The position numbers and the translations under genes are program-made. Below, piece by piece: positions 1-11,960 of a stretch of 64,000 bases of DNA. The notes below the pieces were generated by a model. The model did not search any database. It had not been told where the DNA came from and saw only the letters and a program-made list of their open reading frames with translations. Origin of the DNA: Rhinopomastus cyanomelas (taxonomy: Eukaryota > Chordata > Aves > Bucerotiformes > Rhinopomastidae); contig VXBP01001802.1 in the NCBI GenBank assembly GCA_013400115.1, forward strand, positions 62,001 through 126,000. The letters are read 5' to 3'. The first letter of the stretch is position 1, and each line of letters opens with the position of its first letter.

Positions 1-266
1 CGCCTCGTGCTGAGGCGGCTCCTCTTGTCTCTGTGGTGGGGTGAACCTGCAGGGCCACGGCTTCCTCCCGGAGAGCAGCAGCTCCCTTGGAACCAGCAAA
101 AGGCTGGGCTGGGCCGTTGGCACAAGGGGTTAAACGAGGCCTGGGCCAGCTCCCTGGCTCCTCCTGCTGCTGTTGGTTCAGTCTTGCTGAAGGCCGCTCT
201 GGGCTGTGCCTGCTGTCGGCAGACAGCTTGTGACTGCCCTGTTCCCCTTCCCCAGGGCTCACCTAG

Positions 267-345
267 ACTCATTAGGGATTGGAAGGGACCTCGAAAGATC
301 GTCTAGTCCCATCCCCCGGCTTGCCAGAGGCAGGGCAGGAGCTCT
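267..345 (-). mobile_element. CR1 LINE 3'-end fragment (reverse) in PLK1 intron
   Basis: The stretch beginning ttagggattggaagggacct is the reversed CR1 3' tail (compare the forward 'ggtcccttccagtccctag' at 28005). It lies in the intron before the first visible PLK1 exon. It is short and diverged. Confidence 0.65.
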
Positions 346-445
346 GCTCCAGGCAGAGCTTCCCCCGGGTTGTATGTCCAAGGCGTTGGCCACGAGCGCC
401 CGGTGGCCCCGGCCCTGCTCTCTGACTCGGCCTGTCTCCTCGCAG

Positions 446-2986
446 CACATCAACCCCGTGGCTGCGAGCCTCATCCAGAAGATGCTGAGGTCTGACCCTG
501 CCACGCGCCCGACCATCAACGAGTTGCTGAACGACGAGTTCTTCACGTCGGGGTACATCCCCGGCCGCCTGCCCACCAGCTGCCTCACCGTGGCCCCGCG
601 GTTCTCCCTCGCTCCCAGCGGGCTGGAGGTGAACGGGCGGAAGCCGCTGACTCCTCTCAACAAAGGTACCCGTGCGAGGCTGGACCACGGCGCGGCCGGT
701 GGCCTGCTGGCCTCCAGCAGCAGCAGAACCACCGGCCGGGAGCGTGGTGCTGCCTGCCCTCTGCTGCGGGTCCTTGTGGGAGCCTGGAGCGTCCTGCGGG
801 CGGGTGGGGGAGGCGTCTCCTCGGCGAAGCTGGAAGCGCCGTGTGCCGCAGCGACCCTGGAGCTGGAGAGAAGGCGCAGCCGGGGCCTCTGCAGAGCTGC
901 TCACGCCTCCCCCTTCCTTCCCGGGCAGGATCGGCCAACCCCGCGCTGGAGAACCTGCCGGAGAAGGACGGCGCGGCTGAGCTGCGGGAGGCGGCCGATG
1001 CCGTTGATGGTCACTTGGCTGACATGCTGCAGCAGCTCACGGCGGTCAACAGCGCCAAGCCCTCGGAGATGGTGCCCGTGAGACAGGGTGAGCGCGGGGA
1101 CGGCCCCGCAGGCGGGTGCTGGCCTGGCTGCTGTCTCTGCAGCGAGAGCCCCGCTCCGGGGCGACGCAGGAGCTGTTCACGTTCCCTTCGGCCTTGCTGG
1201 GGCGCTGCCAAGTGTCTTCTGACGCCTCCGTTCCCCTTCTCCTTTGCAGAAGAAGCCGAAGACCCAGCCTGCATTCCCATCTTCTGGGTCAGCAAGTGGG
1301 TGGACTACTCGGACAAGTACGGCCTGGGTGAGCACCGGGGCACTGCCGCGGCCTCTGCGGCACCTCCGCGGCTCCTGGAGGGGCTGGGGAAGGTGATGAC
1401 CTGGGCTTGGTGCTGCTGTGGTTCTTCAGTAGCAGTCCCAGCGTGTGAGACCACCCCGGGAGTCTTACCGCTGAAACCTGGGCAGCGGTCCCCCTGACAG
1501 TCAGCCCTGGCCAGTTCAAAAGGGGAAACGGCTACTGGCCGCTCCTGCACCCGCCACAGCAGTTCAGCCTGCCTCTGCAGGAGGGGCTGCAAAGGCCACA
1601 GGGCAACTAGTCTGGAGGAAGGGAAGCGCCACTGAAACCTCCCCGCAGAGGGGACTCCAGACCTTGCAGGGTCTTGGGGGGTGGCTCTCGGGGAACCTCG
1701 AGGTGACACAACCCTCTGCCCACAGTATGGGTGGGTGGTCCCTGGTGTTTGGAGACCTAAGGGCTCCCTCTGGCCCCAGGCTACCAGCTGTGTGACAACA
1801 GCGTCGGGGTTCTCTTCAACGACTCCACTCGCCTCATCATGTACAACGATGGCGACAGCCTGCAGTACATCGAGCAGAACAGCACCGAGTCCTACTTCAC
1901 CCTGAGGTCCTGCCCCTCTGCCCTCAACAAGAAGGTCAGGCCGGGGGCCAGGAGAGGGGTGGCTGCTCCCGGCGAGGCTCCTGCCGGCCTCGCTGGGCTT
2001 TGCTGCCGGGGTGGGCTCCCTGGGGAAGCGCCTGTAACTGGGGGGCACTGGCAGTCTGGCGTGGGCTTCCTCGGCTGGTGGGAGGCGGCCTGGGGCCGAG
2101 GCCGGGTGGCTACTGGGGCTCCTTTGTGAGCAGCTTCACGGAAATAAGTTGGGCACGAAGCCAAGGCCCCGGTGTCACGCTGGGCAACCAGAAGTAGTAG
2201 TTACCAGCCTGCGTGGGGCTGGAAGCTGCTGGGAGGCTCTGGGAGGGGGAGAGCAGCCCCTGCGGGTGCCAGCGGCGGGGTTGCCCTCGGTCTGCCGCTC
2301 AGGGCCCTCTCCTCGCAGGTGACACTACTGAAGTACTTCCGCAACTACATGAGCGAGCACCTGCTGAAGGCAGGCGCCAACATCACGCCGCGGGAAGGCG
2401 ACGAGCTGGCCCGGCTGCCCTACCTCTGCACGTGGTTCCGCACCCGCAGTGCCATCATCCTGCACCTCAGCAACGGCACCGTGCAGATCAACTTCTTCCA
2501 GGTGAGGCGGCTGCTCCGCGCCTCCGGCAGCAGGACGGGCTGAGCCGCTGCTGGGGGGCTTCGCGCTGCCCTCGCCAGCCGCCCGCGCGCTCCTCGCTTG
2601 CCGCGGGCCACGTCCTGCAGCGGCAGCAGGGCAGGCTCGAGCTGCCCGGATCCGGGCGTCTCCCTCCGCTGCGGCCAGCGGCCTGGGCGCAGTCCTGCCG
2701 GTGCACGGAGCGCTGCCGGGACGCCCGGTCCTGCCCCGCGGGGCCGGGCGCTCGGGGTGACGCCGCGTCCTGCCCCCGCCCGCAGGACCACACCAAGGTC
2801 ATCCTGTGCCCGCTGATGGCGGCCGTCACCTACATCGACGAGAAGCGGGACTTCCGCACGTACAGGCTGAGCCTGATCGAGGAGCACGGCTGCTGCAAGG
2901 AGCTGGCCAGCCGCCTGCGCTACGCCCGCACCATGGTGGAGAAGCTGCTCAGCTCCAAGGCGGCCCGTGCCAAAGCCTCGGCTTAG
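446..2986 (+). CDS. PLK1: Polo-like kinase 1, C-terminal part (5' exons lie left of the window)
   Basis: Serine/threonine kinase of mitotic entry, centrosomes, kinetochores and cytokinesis. Six exons are visible: 446-665, 929-1087, 1250-1327, 1780-1934, 2319-2501, 2786-2986. They sum to 996 nt, or 331 residues plus TAG, out of about 600 in the family. The first exon starts in phase 0 inside the C-lobe of the kinase domain (HINPVAASLIQKML) and includes RKPLTPLN, the equivalent of the RxxL destruction box. The remaining exons encode both polo boxes. The phosphopeptide-binding Trp is in VSKWVDYSDKYG and the His/Lys pincer is in DHTKVILCPL; both are intact. The C-terminus (KAARAKASA) differs from mammals. 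All introns are GT-AG. The start codon, ATP-binding loop and catalytic residues are outside the window. The 3'UTR runs to the ATTAAA at 3402. Convergent with ERN2. Identity is near certain from sequence. Confidence 0.97.
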
Positions 2987-3401
2987 CCCCGGCTCCCGCT
3001 GGACTCGACGTCTGTGCCAAACCGCACCTGCCGGGCTCCCAGCCCCTTCGTGCAGCCGGGCTCCGGGGCGCCGGCTAGTAGCCACAAGGAAGCCGCTGGC
3101 ACGGTGGGAGCAGGGCCCTCTGCCCTGCTGGCTGCCCAGAGGCTCCCTGCTCCCCACTCCCGATAGCAAGTCTGGGTTTTAATCTCCTGTTCAGTCTCTC
3201 TTCCTCCCTTCCCGAAGCCAAAGCAGCCTCACCCTCCCCTCGAGAGAGCGGAGCCGTCGTGTAAGTTATTGGGGGTGCGGGTGCTCCTAGCCTCTGGCTT
3301 CCTCCCGCTGCCCTCGGGCCAGGGGTTGGCCCGAGCCCTCAGCCTCTGGCTGGGGAGAGTGCCCACCCTGCAAGCGGGACTTTTGTACGTTGCAAGACTT
3401 G

Positions 3402-3407
3402 ATTAAA
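3402..3407 (+). terminator. PLK1 polyadenylation signal (ATTAAA)
   Basis: ATTAAA lies 416 bases after the PLK1 stop and is followed by a GT-rich stretch (ggttgtttgctgcc), as expected for cleavage near 3425. Confidence 0.65.
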
Positions 3408-3429
3408 GGTTGTTTGCTGCCGTGTCCGG

Positions 3430-4466
3430 CCCGTCCTGGCTCCCGCGGCTGGCGGGGAGCAGCGCTGGCCCCAGGGTTCAGTGGCGGCGCAGCGGGGTGG
3501 GGACGGAAGGGGCTGCAGGAGCCCCCCTTCCCATCTGCTGGGCTCTGTGGGTGTCAAAGCAGGAGCTGTGGCGGCTTTCGCCTGGAGCTCGGTGTTTGCT
3601 CCCACCTCTGCCCTCTGCCAGCACCCACGGGTGCTCTCAGGCCGGCTGAAGCAGGAGAAGGGTTTGGTTTCCGTTTCTTTATCGTGTTTTGTATAAAAAG
3701 CTCAAGTGCTCCAGAGCCTGACTGTGTGCAGCCCCCCTGGACCCCGAGTGCTGCCCTCCTGGACCCCGAGTGCCAGCCCCACAGCCCAGCAACGCCGGAG
3801 TCGCCCTGCACAGGGTGGCTGCCACCCCCAGGGGAACCTTCCAGGGGCTGCAGCTGCCCTTGGAATTCCTGCCCGGGGGGCGGACTGGAGGGAGCCCTGG
3901 GAGAAGGGGCTCCCCTCTCTGGGGCCAGGACAGTAGCTCCTCAGCAGTCCCAGTGCAGGGGGCTCTGGTCCCAGTACAGAGCAGAAGGCAGAGAGTTTTT
4001 GCTCAGCTGAGATGGCTGCAGAGGGGCCAAGAGCAGGTCTGAGCCCTGGGGTGGCTGCTCGGAGCCGCCCTGTGGTGCCTCAGCCCTGGGGGCTGCAGGA
4101 TGGGCCGTGTCCAGTGTCACAGCTGAGCTGGAGCCACAAGGAGCAGCGCAGGGGGACTGGGGTTGGCACTGGGACCCAGGCCGGCTCTGCTGCTGCCCTC
4201 AACACGGTGGCCTGTTCCCATCCTCCTGGGGCCACCGGCTCCGCCGCAAAGATCTGTTTTCCTCTGCCACAAAGGTCTTCAGGCTGCAGGCTCCTGCTTG
4301 CAGAGGTGGGTGCCCAAGGGTCCCTCTCGGGCTCATCCTGCTCCTGCGGCACCACCTCACCCTGGGGAGGGAGAGCAGAGCCCCAGGGGCTACGGGCAGG
4401 GCAGGAAGCAGTGGCCACGGCCGCAGCAGCCGCCCACCTCAGGTGCCAGCCGGGAGCGGGTCCATG
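3430..4466. other. PLK1-ERN2 convergent intergenic / ERN2 3'UTR
   Basis: No coding exon is recognisable between the two convergent genes. The right part must contain the ERN2 3'UTR. No AATAAA is found on the minus strand. The nearest candidates are a variant GATAAA (minus strand, 3683-3678) and an ATTAAA (minus strand, 3183-3178) that would lie inside the PLK1 3'UTR. The open frames here are unrecognised and are typical of GC-rich non-coding sequence. Confidence 0.5.
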
Positions 4467-7400
4467 TCACTGGCCGTCGCCGCCTGGCCCTCGGCAGTAG
4501 TAGGGCTGGAAGAGCCGCTCGTGGGCGCAGACCCTCATGGCCCCGTGCGTGTGCAGCAGCAGCCGCGGGAAGCGGGACGTGAAGTAGCGCACGAAGCCGT
4601 CGGGGACCGAGCCCAGGGCCGCCCGGACATCGGCCGGCAGCTCGTGGTAGTGATGCTTCTGCAGAAGAGAGGGGGGTGAGCGGGCAGGGGGCGGGGGGAC
4701 ACGCGCGGGGCTGTGGCGGCCGCACCTTGTTCCTCATGGCCCGCAGCAGGTCGCGCACGGAGCCCCCCTTGTAGGTTCGGAACCGCCTCAGGTCTGGGGA
4801 GAGCAGGGGAGACGCTGAGCCGAGCGGGGTGCAGCCAGGGCGAGGGGCCGCCCCGGGCTCCTGGCAGCCTGCAGGGAGCCCGGCGCTGCTCTGCCCGCGG
4901 AAGGCGGCAGCGGGCGCAGCCCAGCCCGACCCCAGCTCACCGGTCTGCAGCGGGAGCGAGATGTGCATCCTCCAGTTGGTCCTCACCACCCCGCGGCCGC
5001 CCGTCTCCAGGGCCGAGACGACGGGGCCCTCGGCCGGCTCCTTCTCGATGCGGTCGCTGACGTCCTGCAGGGCGACCGGGCTGGGTGCGGTGCCGGTCCT
5101 CGCCTGGCGTCGCCCCGTCTGGCACCAGGGACCGGAGCAGGTGCCGAGGAGGGGGCTGGAGAGGGCTTGATCCTGACCCCGACCCCAGGGACACCCCCCA
5201 CCCCGTTGCAAAAGCAGCTCAAAGAGAGCTCCCGGCCCGAACTGCCACCATCCGAGCCCCCGGCCAGCTGCCCAGTGCCCACCTGGAAGAACTGCAGCTG
5301 CTTCTCGGGGCCCCAGAAGAAGGGGTGCAGGAGGACCGCGGGGGCCGAGGGCCGGCGCTGGGGCTCGGGGCTGATCATGGCCGCGATCAGCTCCCGTGCC
5401 ACCAGGTGCTCTGCGGGGAGGAAGCACGCGGTGGTGGGCGACCGCCCGCCCCATGAGGGCCGGGAGCTGCGGGGCTGAGGCTCACCCTGGGCTTCCTCCT
5501 GCAGGCAGCTGAGCTGGCAGCAGCCCGCCAGGATGTTGGCCTGGCGCCGCAGGCTGTCCCCGAATGGGTGCTGCCCTCCCGACAGCACGTAGTAGAAGAT
5601 GCAGCCGGCCGAGAAGATGTCCACGGCGCTCGTCTGTGGGGCGCCAAGGGGAGGGGGGCTGTGGGCACAGGGCGCCAAGGGGAGGGGGCAGTGGGCACCG
5701 GGCGCCCTGCGGCATCGCGCCCGGCTCTGGCTCCGGCTCCGTGGGGAGACACTGGGCGTCGCCCGCAGCCGACTGACCGGGTTGTCCTTGGGAGCCTCCT
5801 GCAGCAGCTCGGGCGCCATCCAGCCCTCGGTGCCGGGGATGCCGGAGCGGAGGCTGAAGCTCTGCCGCCCGCCCTGCAGCTTCTTGCAGAGGCCGAAGTC
5901 GGAGATGACGGCGCGGACGCGGCCCTGGCGGTTCGGGGCCGAGATGAGGATGTTGCAGGGCTTCAGGTCGCGGTGCACTGTGAGGAGGAGCGAGGCCCCG
6001 GGGTCACCGGCGGGGCTGCAGCGGAGCCCGCGGCAGGACGGGGGCTGTGCCGGGCCCCTACCGATGCTGAGCGAGTGCAGGTGGTCCAGCCCGGCCATGG
6101 TCTGGTGCAGCAGCGGCACTGGAGCCAGCCCGTGCCGCTCGAAGCTGGGGCTCTCCACATACTGGCACGGGGAAGGAAGAGATGAGCTGGGGCAGAGGCC
6201 GTGGCTACTGGGGAGAGACGAGTCGCTGGCCGCCCCTCGGCAGCACCCTGTTGCCCCCAATGCCTGGGAAGGGGGTTGGGGCAGAGGGCTCCGAAGGCCG
6301 GGAGGCTGCTGGGGCCGTGGGTCACCTGCTGCAGCGTGGCAGAGCAGAGCTCGATGGCGATGTAGTGGAACTGCCTGTCCCTCTCGGTGCAGAAGTACCG
6401 CACGACGTGGGGGTGCTGGTCCGACTCGCGCAGCAGCTGGACCTCGCGGTCCACGAGGTGGAAGCACTCGGGCAGGAGGCGCTTCACGGCCACGGCCCGG
6501 CCGTCGAACTCTCCCCTGTCGGAGCCGCCACCGCAGCGTCCAGGCGCAGCCCCGGCCGGGCTCTGCCCCCGCTCAGGGACCTCAGTGTTGGCCACCTCGG
6601 GGTGGACCCCAGAGCCTCGTCCCAGCCGTGGGCAGGCAGGAGCCTCCGCAGGAGCTGGAGCCTGCGTGCTCGGGTTCCCCTTTAGTAGGAAATCCCCTCC
6701 CTTGCCCTTGGCTGAGCTCGGGGCCAGAGCAGGCACAGCCCGGCGCCGGGAGCCTGGCACAGGCACAGAGCAGGAGCCCAGCTCCCCTCGAGAGGGGACG
6801 GGGACAGCCCGTTCTGAGGCCCCTGAGCCACCCTGCGGGGATGGAGCTGCCTCGGCTCTGCCCGAGCACCCCGGGGCCACCCACCTGAAGACGCAGGTCC
6901 CTCCAGCTCCGTGGCCCAGCACAGCCTTGGGGTTAAAAGAGATTTTCCCAACCACAATCACGTCGGGCTCCCCGTCTGTAGGGCGAGAGGAGGAGGAAGC
7001 GGACGTCCTTCAGCCCGTGAGCCCTTAGCCCTCTGTTCAGCCCTGCTCCTGCCGGCCCCCTGCCCGCTCGGCTGGGCTCAGCCCCCTCAGCTGCGGGGGA
7101 CCCTCTGCTCCTGCCCCGGGTGGCAGCTGTGCAGACAGACCCTCTCCCACCCTGCCCGGCCCCGCCGGTGCTCACCCGCCGCTGCTGCTGGGGCCGCCGG
7201 AGCGGGGCTCCCCGCCCCGTTAGCCGGGTCCTTCGGGCTCTGCGAGAGCTGCGCCCCCCTCCCCCGGCTCGGCGCCGGCCCGCGGAGCTCTGCGGGGGCC
7301 CCTTGCCCCGAAAGCCGGCCCGGGAGCAGCAGCTCCTGCCGCTGCTGCAGGAGCTGGATCCGCTCCTCCAGATGCTGCTGCTGCTCCGCCTGCTGCTTCT

Positions 7401-10400
7401 GCAGCTTCTGCAACGGCAACCCCGCAGCCTCAGCTCCAGCCAGCCCGCGGGCTCCTGCCGGGTGGCGGAGCATCGCCCAGGGCGGGACAGCCCCGCTCCC
7501 GCGGCCGCTCACCGTCAGCAGCAGCAGCAGGACCCCCGCGCCCAGGAGGGCAGTGCCGGCGGCGGCCAGCGCCGGGTCCCAGCTCCCGGCCTCGGGATAG
7601 ACCTCCAGCGGCTCCCGCGGCGCAGGGTCGGGCTGCGGGAGCCCCTCGGCGCGGACAGCCGGCTCCTCCGCGCTGCTGGGCGCCGGCAACTGCAACGCAC
7701 GTCCAGGGCTGCGTCCGGGACCCGTCCCCGCCGGCGCCCCGCACGCAGGACCCCGCACCGGGGACCCGCCGCCCGGCCCCTTCAGCCCCCCGGTGCTGCC
7801 CGCGGGTCTGTGTCCCAGGGCGGAGGGGGGAGCCGGCAGAGCTCCAGCGCTTACGTCGTCGAAGAGAGTCCTGGCAGGGGAAGCCCTGGGGATGATGGTT
7901 TCCGTGGTCCTCCTCAGGGCCTCGGGGAACGCTCGCAGCATCGTCGTGTGGACCACGGGAGGCAGCTCGTGGTGCCCTGGCGGCAGGCGAACAGCGAGCA
8001 CCGTCAGCGCCCGCTGGCCACAGCAGCCCTCCCCTCCTCGGGCACGGGGGGTGCTGCTTGTCAGGAGACTCCGTGTCCCCCGCGGGCCCCCACCTATGAG
8101 GAGCCACTGGCTGCGCAGCGACGTGGTGCTGCCCGGCGGGTACTTGACGTCGGTGCTGGGTGTGATCTCGCACTCCCCCGACTCCCGCATGGTCACCTCC
8201 TCCGTGGTGGGGCCCTCGATCCTGGCCAGGGTGATGCTCTGGGGCTGCGGGCGTCCGACAGCTCGTGGAGCACTCGCCGAGGGCCGTGTGCCCGCCACGG
8301 CGCGCCCCGGGGCTGGTCACTCACCACCAGGGCCACGGTGCCGTGCACCAGGGACGTGAGGGCGTAGAAGCCCGCCGCGTGCTTCCCCACGTAGAGCGCT
8401 GGCCTGCAGGGCAGGGACTGGCATCAGCCGGTCCTCCGGCACCGGGCAGCGCGGGGGCCAGCAGGGGCCGGGCGCAGGAGCCACCTACAGCAGCTGGGTC
8501 TTGGTGGCGGCAAAGTCCCTCACGGCCTGGTAGCTCCAGCTGAGCAGCTGGATGTCCTGCGGGTGGAAGGTCAGGTAGCGCAGGGTCTCCACGGCCAGGT
8601 TGAGGTGGGGGACGCGGCGCAGGCTGTCCTGGTGCCACAGGTAGATGCCGGCCACGGGGGAGCCGTAGTTCTGCGCCCACAGCACCTCCCCGCTCTCCTT
8701 GTCCAGCGTCACCACCAGCCCGTCCCCGCTCGCGACGAAATGGGACATCTCTGGGCAGAGCAGAGGGAGGGGGCGATGCAGTGGGGGTCCCCGTGGGCTT
8801 CGTGCCCTCTGCCGCCCACCGCTCCGCCGCCAGCCGTGGGCCGCCACAGCAGCCGGCACAGCCCGGTCCTGCTGGCCACAGTGGTGCCAGCCTGGGTCCT
8901 GCTGTGAGCAGGGCGCTGGGGGAGCTGGCCCCCGGCAGCCTCGGGTCCCCCAGCACCCTCGGGTCCCCCGGCAGCCCCGGCCCAGCGAGCACCCACTGTA
9001 GTGCTGGGAGTCCTCGCAGAGCGGCGCCGAGTAGTCGGAGAAGGTGGCGTTCCAGCGCAGCTCCCGCGACTTGGTGTCGTACATGGTGATGACGTACTCT
9101 GGGGCGAGAGCGGGGCCGGGGTCACGGGCCAGCACCCCGGGCGCGGCACGGGGCAGGAGCAGCAGGGGCTTACGGGTGCGGCCGATGTACAGGAGGGGGC
9201 TCGATGGGCACAGACCGTCCCAGGCCTCCGTGGACAGTGTTGTCTGCTTCTTCCCCGACGTGGGGTCCACGATGAACCAGCTGTCCTGCTTCTTCCCTGA
9301 GAGGCAGAGCCCGTCCTCACACAGACCCCCCCCAGTCCTGCTGCCCCTCTCCAGGAGCCCCCCGTCCCCAAGAGGCACCCACCAGGCGCCCTCCTGTCCC
9401 CTCGGCCGGCGCTGGGCACTCACCGGTGTAGAGGACCCCGTCGGAGCTGCGGCAGGGCGACGACTGCACCAGCTCCGGGATGGTGAAGGGCAGCTTCTGC
9501 AGGGCGGCGGGGCAGGGAGGGTGAGGGGATGAGGAGAGGTCCTCTGGGACAGCCCCCCTCGGCAGGGCACCCCCGCAGCCCCACTGACCATCAAACCTTC
9601 CTTGTTCGTCCCTCCCAGCACGTAGAGGCTGCCGTCGTTTGGGTCTGGCAGGAAGGCCGGTCTGGCGGAGAGGAGAGAGGGGCTGAGACGTCTCCCTGTG
9701 CCCCAGCGCCCTGCAGACCCCCTGCCCCCGCTGCCACTTTGCCCCAGGGACAGTCTCTGTGGGGCTGGACCTTTCCTGGAGATCTCCAGTGGCGGATTTG
9801 GGGGGGGGGGGGGGGGACCNCTCCATAGGGCTGCCCTGTGCCAACCAGTGGTGCTGCTGCCCTGCCCACCCCAGGAGCCCTCTGCCCCTGCCCTTCCAGC
9901 GGGATGCTGCTCCATCTCTCTTCCATCCCTGTGCAGGTGATGGGGTGCTGAGAGCTGCTGGGCTGCCAGGGAGCAGCTTCTCCTTGTCACTGGGCACAGA
10001 GCGCTGGCACAGCTGGGGCTGCGTAAGGCTGGGGGGGTCATTGCTCCGGGGTTCCCCACTGCGGATCTGTGGGTTCCTCGGGGCCTTGTGCCCCTGCAGA
10101 GGGCCCTGGCCAGGGCTTCCTGCCCGCAGGGCGACACTCACTCTGCCATGTAAACCGGCACCTGCAGGATGGGATCTGAAAGAGAGGGCAGGGCGGGCGT
10201 CAGCAGCCCGTCCCGCAGGCAGGCCGACGTGGCAGTGTTTGCCCGGCGCTGCCGAGCCCACAGCCACAGCCTGTTTGCCCTGCAGACCCAGCACTGGCCC
10301 AGCCCAGCTGCTCTGCTCCCCACACACAGCCCGGCACCGGGACTAGCACCATCCCTGGTGGTGGGGAGGCTGCTGGCCCAGAGCAGGACCAGCAGGAGCC

Positions 10401-11765
10401 CTGCACCCTCTGGGTCACTCCTCACCATCCTTCAGGGTCCACCTGACGTCCCCTGTGCTCCTGCTCACTGCGTGCAGGTGCCCGTCCAGGGTGGAGATGA
10501 AGAGCAGCGATTCTGGGGCGGTCACGGCGCCGCCTTTGAGGCTCTGGCGGCACAAACAGCATCCTCAGAGGGCAGGGACAGGCTGGGCACGAACCCCAGT
10601 GGCCTGGGCTGCCTCAGGAGACCCCCACGCCAAAGCCCCCGGGTCTGTTGTGTCCCCAGGGAGGCAGCACCGCCAGGGACATTTATTTCCTCCTTCACTT
10701 CCTCCTTCATTTTCTCGCACCGCTGCCTTCAATCTGCTCCCCCCTCCAGCTGCCCCGACACGGGACCCCCGTGGGATGGCCCCTGCCACCAGCACCGGGG
10801 GTCCCGGTCCCTGCCGCAGCATCACATCCCAGCAGAGAGGAGCCACCGCTCGCCGGTGCCTTCCCACAGGTGACACCGACAGCCCAACCTCCGGCTCCTT
10901 CACAAACAAACGAGTTGGGCGACTTTTCCTGCCAGAAACCCAACTGCAGCCGGGCCGGGGCTCCCGAGGGGCAAGACGGGGCTGCCCTGACGTCGAGGGA
11001 GCGACCGTGAATTCCTGCGGAGCAGAGGAGCTGCTGCTGCTGCCGTGCGCGGTGCTTGTGGGAGAGGTCGTAGCCGCCTTCCTGGCAGCCTCCCCCTGCC
11101 AGCCTCCCCCTGCCAGCCTCACCCCCTGCAGCCTCCCCCTGCAGCCTCACCCCCTGCAGCCTCACCCCCTGCAGCCTCCACCCGCCAGCCTCACCCCCTG
11201 CAGCCTCACCCCGTCTGCAAACAGGGACCCGCCTACACCACGGGGACCCGAGAGCTGCGGGACAGGCCGGGCTGGCACGGACTGGTGGGGGCTGGCAGGG
11301 GCTGTCGAGGGCTCCCGGTGCCAGGGGACTCGCTGCTGGCCGTCACCCCAGCCTTCGGGCATCCCCTGGGATCCCCCCCTCCGGCAGCCCCAACAACCGC
11401 CCGCGCACAGCAGCCCCAAACCGCGCTCCTGAGGGGTCGGATCCCCCGACGTGCGGGTCGGACGCCCGCAGGCGGCCCCAGCAGGTGGCCAGCGCTGTCA
11501 GACGCGGGACGATCCCGCAGGGCACCCGCGGTTCTCCCCAACCCTGATGCCCCCGCCCCGCGCTGCGGGTCCCCCGCAGATGCTCCTGACGCACCCAGGG
11601 GACTCGCAAGTTCCCGGGCGGCGCCACCCGCATCTCCCACCCCCCCCCGCACCCTCGTACCTGTCCCGGGAGCAGCAGCAGCAGCAGCAGCCTCCAGGGC
11701 AGCCCCCTGTCCCGCAGCAGCCCCCGCAGCAGCCCCCGCAGCCGCGGCGCGGCGGGGCCGCCCAT
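4467..11765 (-). CDS. ERN2: Inositol-requiring enzyme 1 beta: ER stress sensor kinase/endoribonuclease
   Basis: Type I ER membrane protein that senses unfolded protein and cleaves RNA through its cytosolic KEN domain. There are 22 exons (minus strand): 11765-11661, 10543-10426, 10175-10142, 9661-9589, 9496-9424, 9296-9174, 9098-8997, 8750-8489, 8403-8325, 8238-8094, 7976-7855, 7689-7513, 7407-7176, 6975-6885, 6515-6326, 6161-6062, 5977-5778, 5633-5486, 5410-5283, 5064-4941, 4793-4726, 4658-4467. Phases are consistent and give 961 aa. Order: signal peptide with a run of seven Leu, luminal beta-propeller (LLFISTLDGHLHAV), TM about 452-471, Q-rich linker, kinase (glycine loop LGHGAGG, Lys590, HRD 677-679, DFG 702-704), KEN nuclease. 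The nuclease residues Tyr883, Arg896, Asn897 and His901 match IRE1 Y892/R905/N906/H910, so both activities look intact. ERN2 rather than ERN1 is chosen from the PLK1 neighbourhood; the two paralogues are hard to separate by eye. Confidence 0.93.
9797..9820. repeat. Poly-G tract with an ambiguous base (N at 9820)
   Basis: A run of about 20 G on the plus strand inside ERN2 intron 3 ends in a single N. Homopolymers of this length are a common sequencing and assembly failure point; the true length is uncertain. It does not touch an exon. Confidence 0.9.
11088..11212. repeat. C-rich minisatellite in ERN2 intron 1
   Basis: Irregular tandem copies of a unit of about 14 bases of the type cagcctcaccccctg or cagcctccccctg, roughly nine copies, in the first intron of ERN2. 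One strand is almost free of G. Confidence 0.8.
11676..11697. repeat. CTG/CAG repeat in the ERN2 signal-peptide exon
   Basis: About seven CAG triplets on the plus strand (CTG on the sense strand) encode the hydrophobic leucine core of the ERN2 signal peptide. Pure triplet runs are prone to length change, so the leucine count may vary between individuals. Confidence 0.7.
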
Positions 11766-11960
11766 GTCCGGGACACGGCGGGGCCGGGCCGGGCCCTGAG
11801 TCAGCGGGGCCGGGGCGGGTCCGGGATGCGGTTCCTGCCCCCCCGCCCTCCGCCCCGGTGCCTCAGCCCGGGCACGGGGGACCCGCCCTCCCCTGCGGCA
11901 CAGCCCGGGGGGTCCCTTCTCATCCCGCCCCGGGCTCAGACTCGGCTCCAGGAGCAGCCT
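11766..11960 (-). promoter_or_regulatory. ERN2 5' flank, CpG-rich candidate promoter
   Basis: The sequence just upstream of the ERN2 ATG is dense in CpG and G/C boxes (for example gccggggcgggtccgg) with no TATA box. Its position relative to the start codon makes it the likely core promoter and 5'UTR. No specific ER-stress element could be assigned. Confidence 0.4.

Noticed and set aside
4983..6467. A 494-codon minus-strand open frame
   Set aside because: It reads through several ERN2 exons and their introns. The kinase-like segments match only in the exon parts; the introns happen to lack stops because of high G+C.
8485..10137. A 550-codon minus-strand open frame
   Set aside because: Same situation in the luminal part of ERN2: real exons joined by unspliced intron sequence and crossing the N at 9820.
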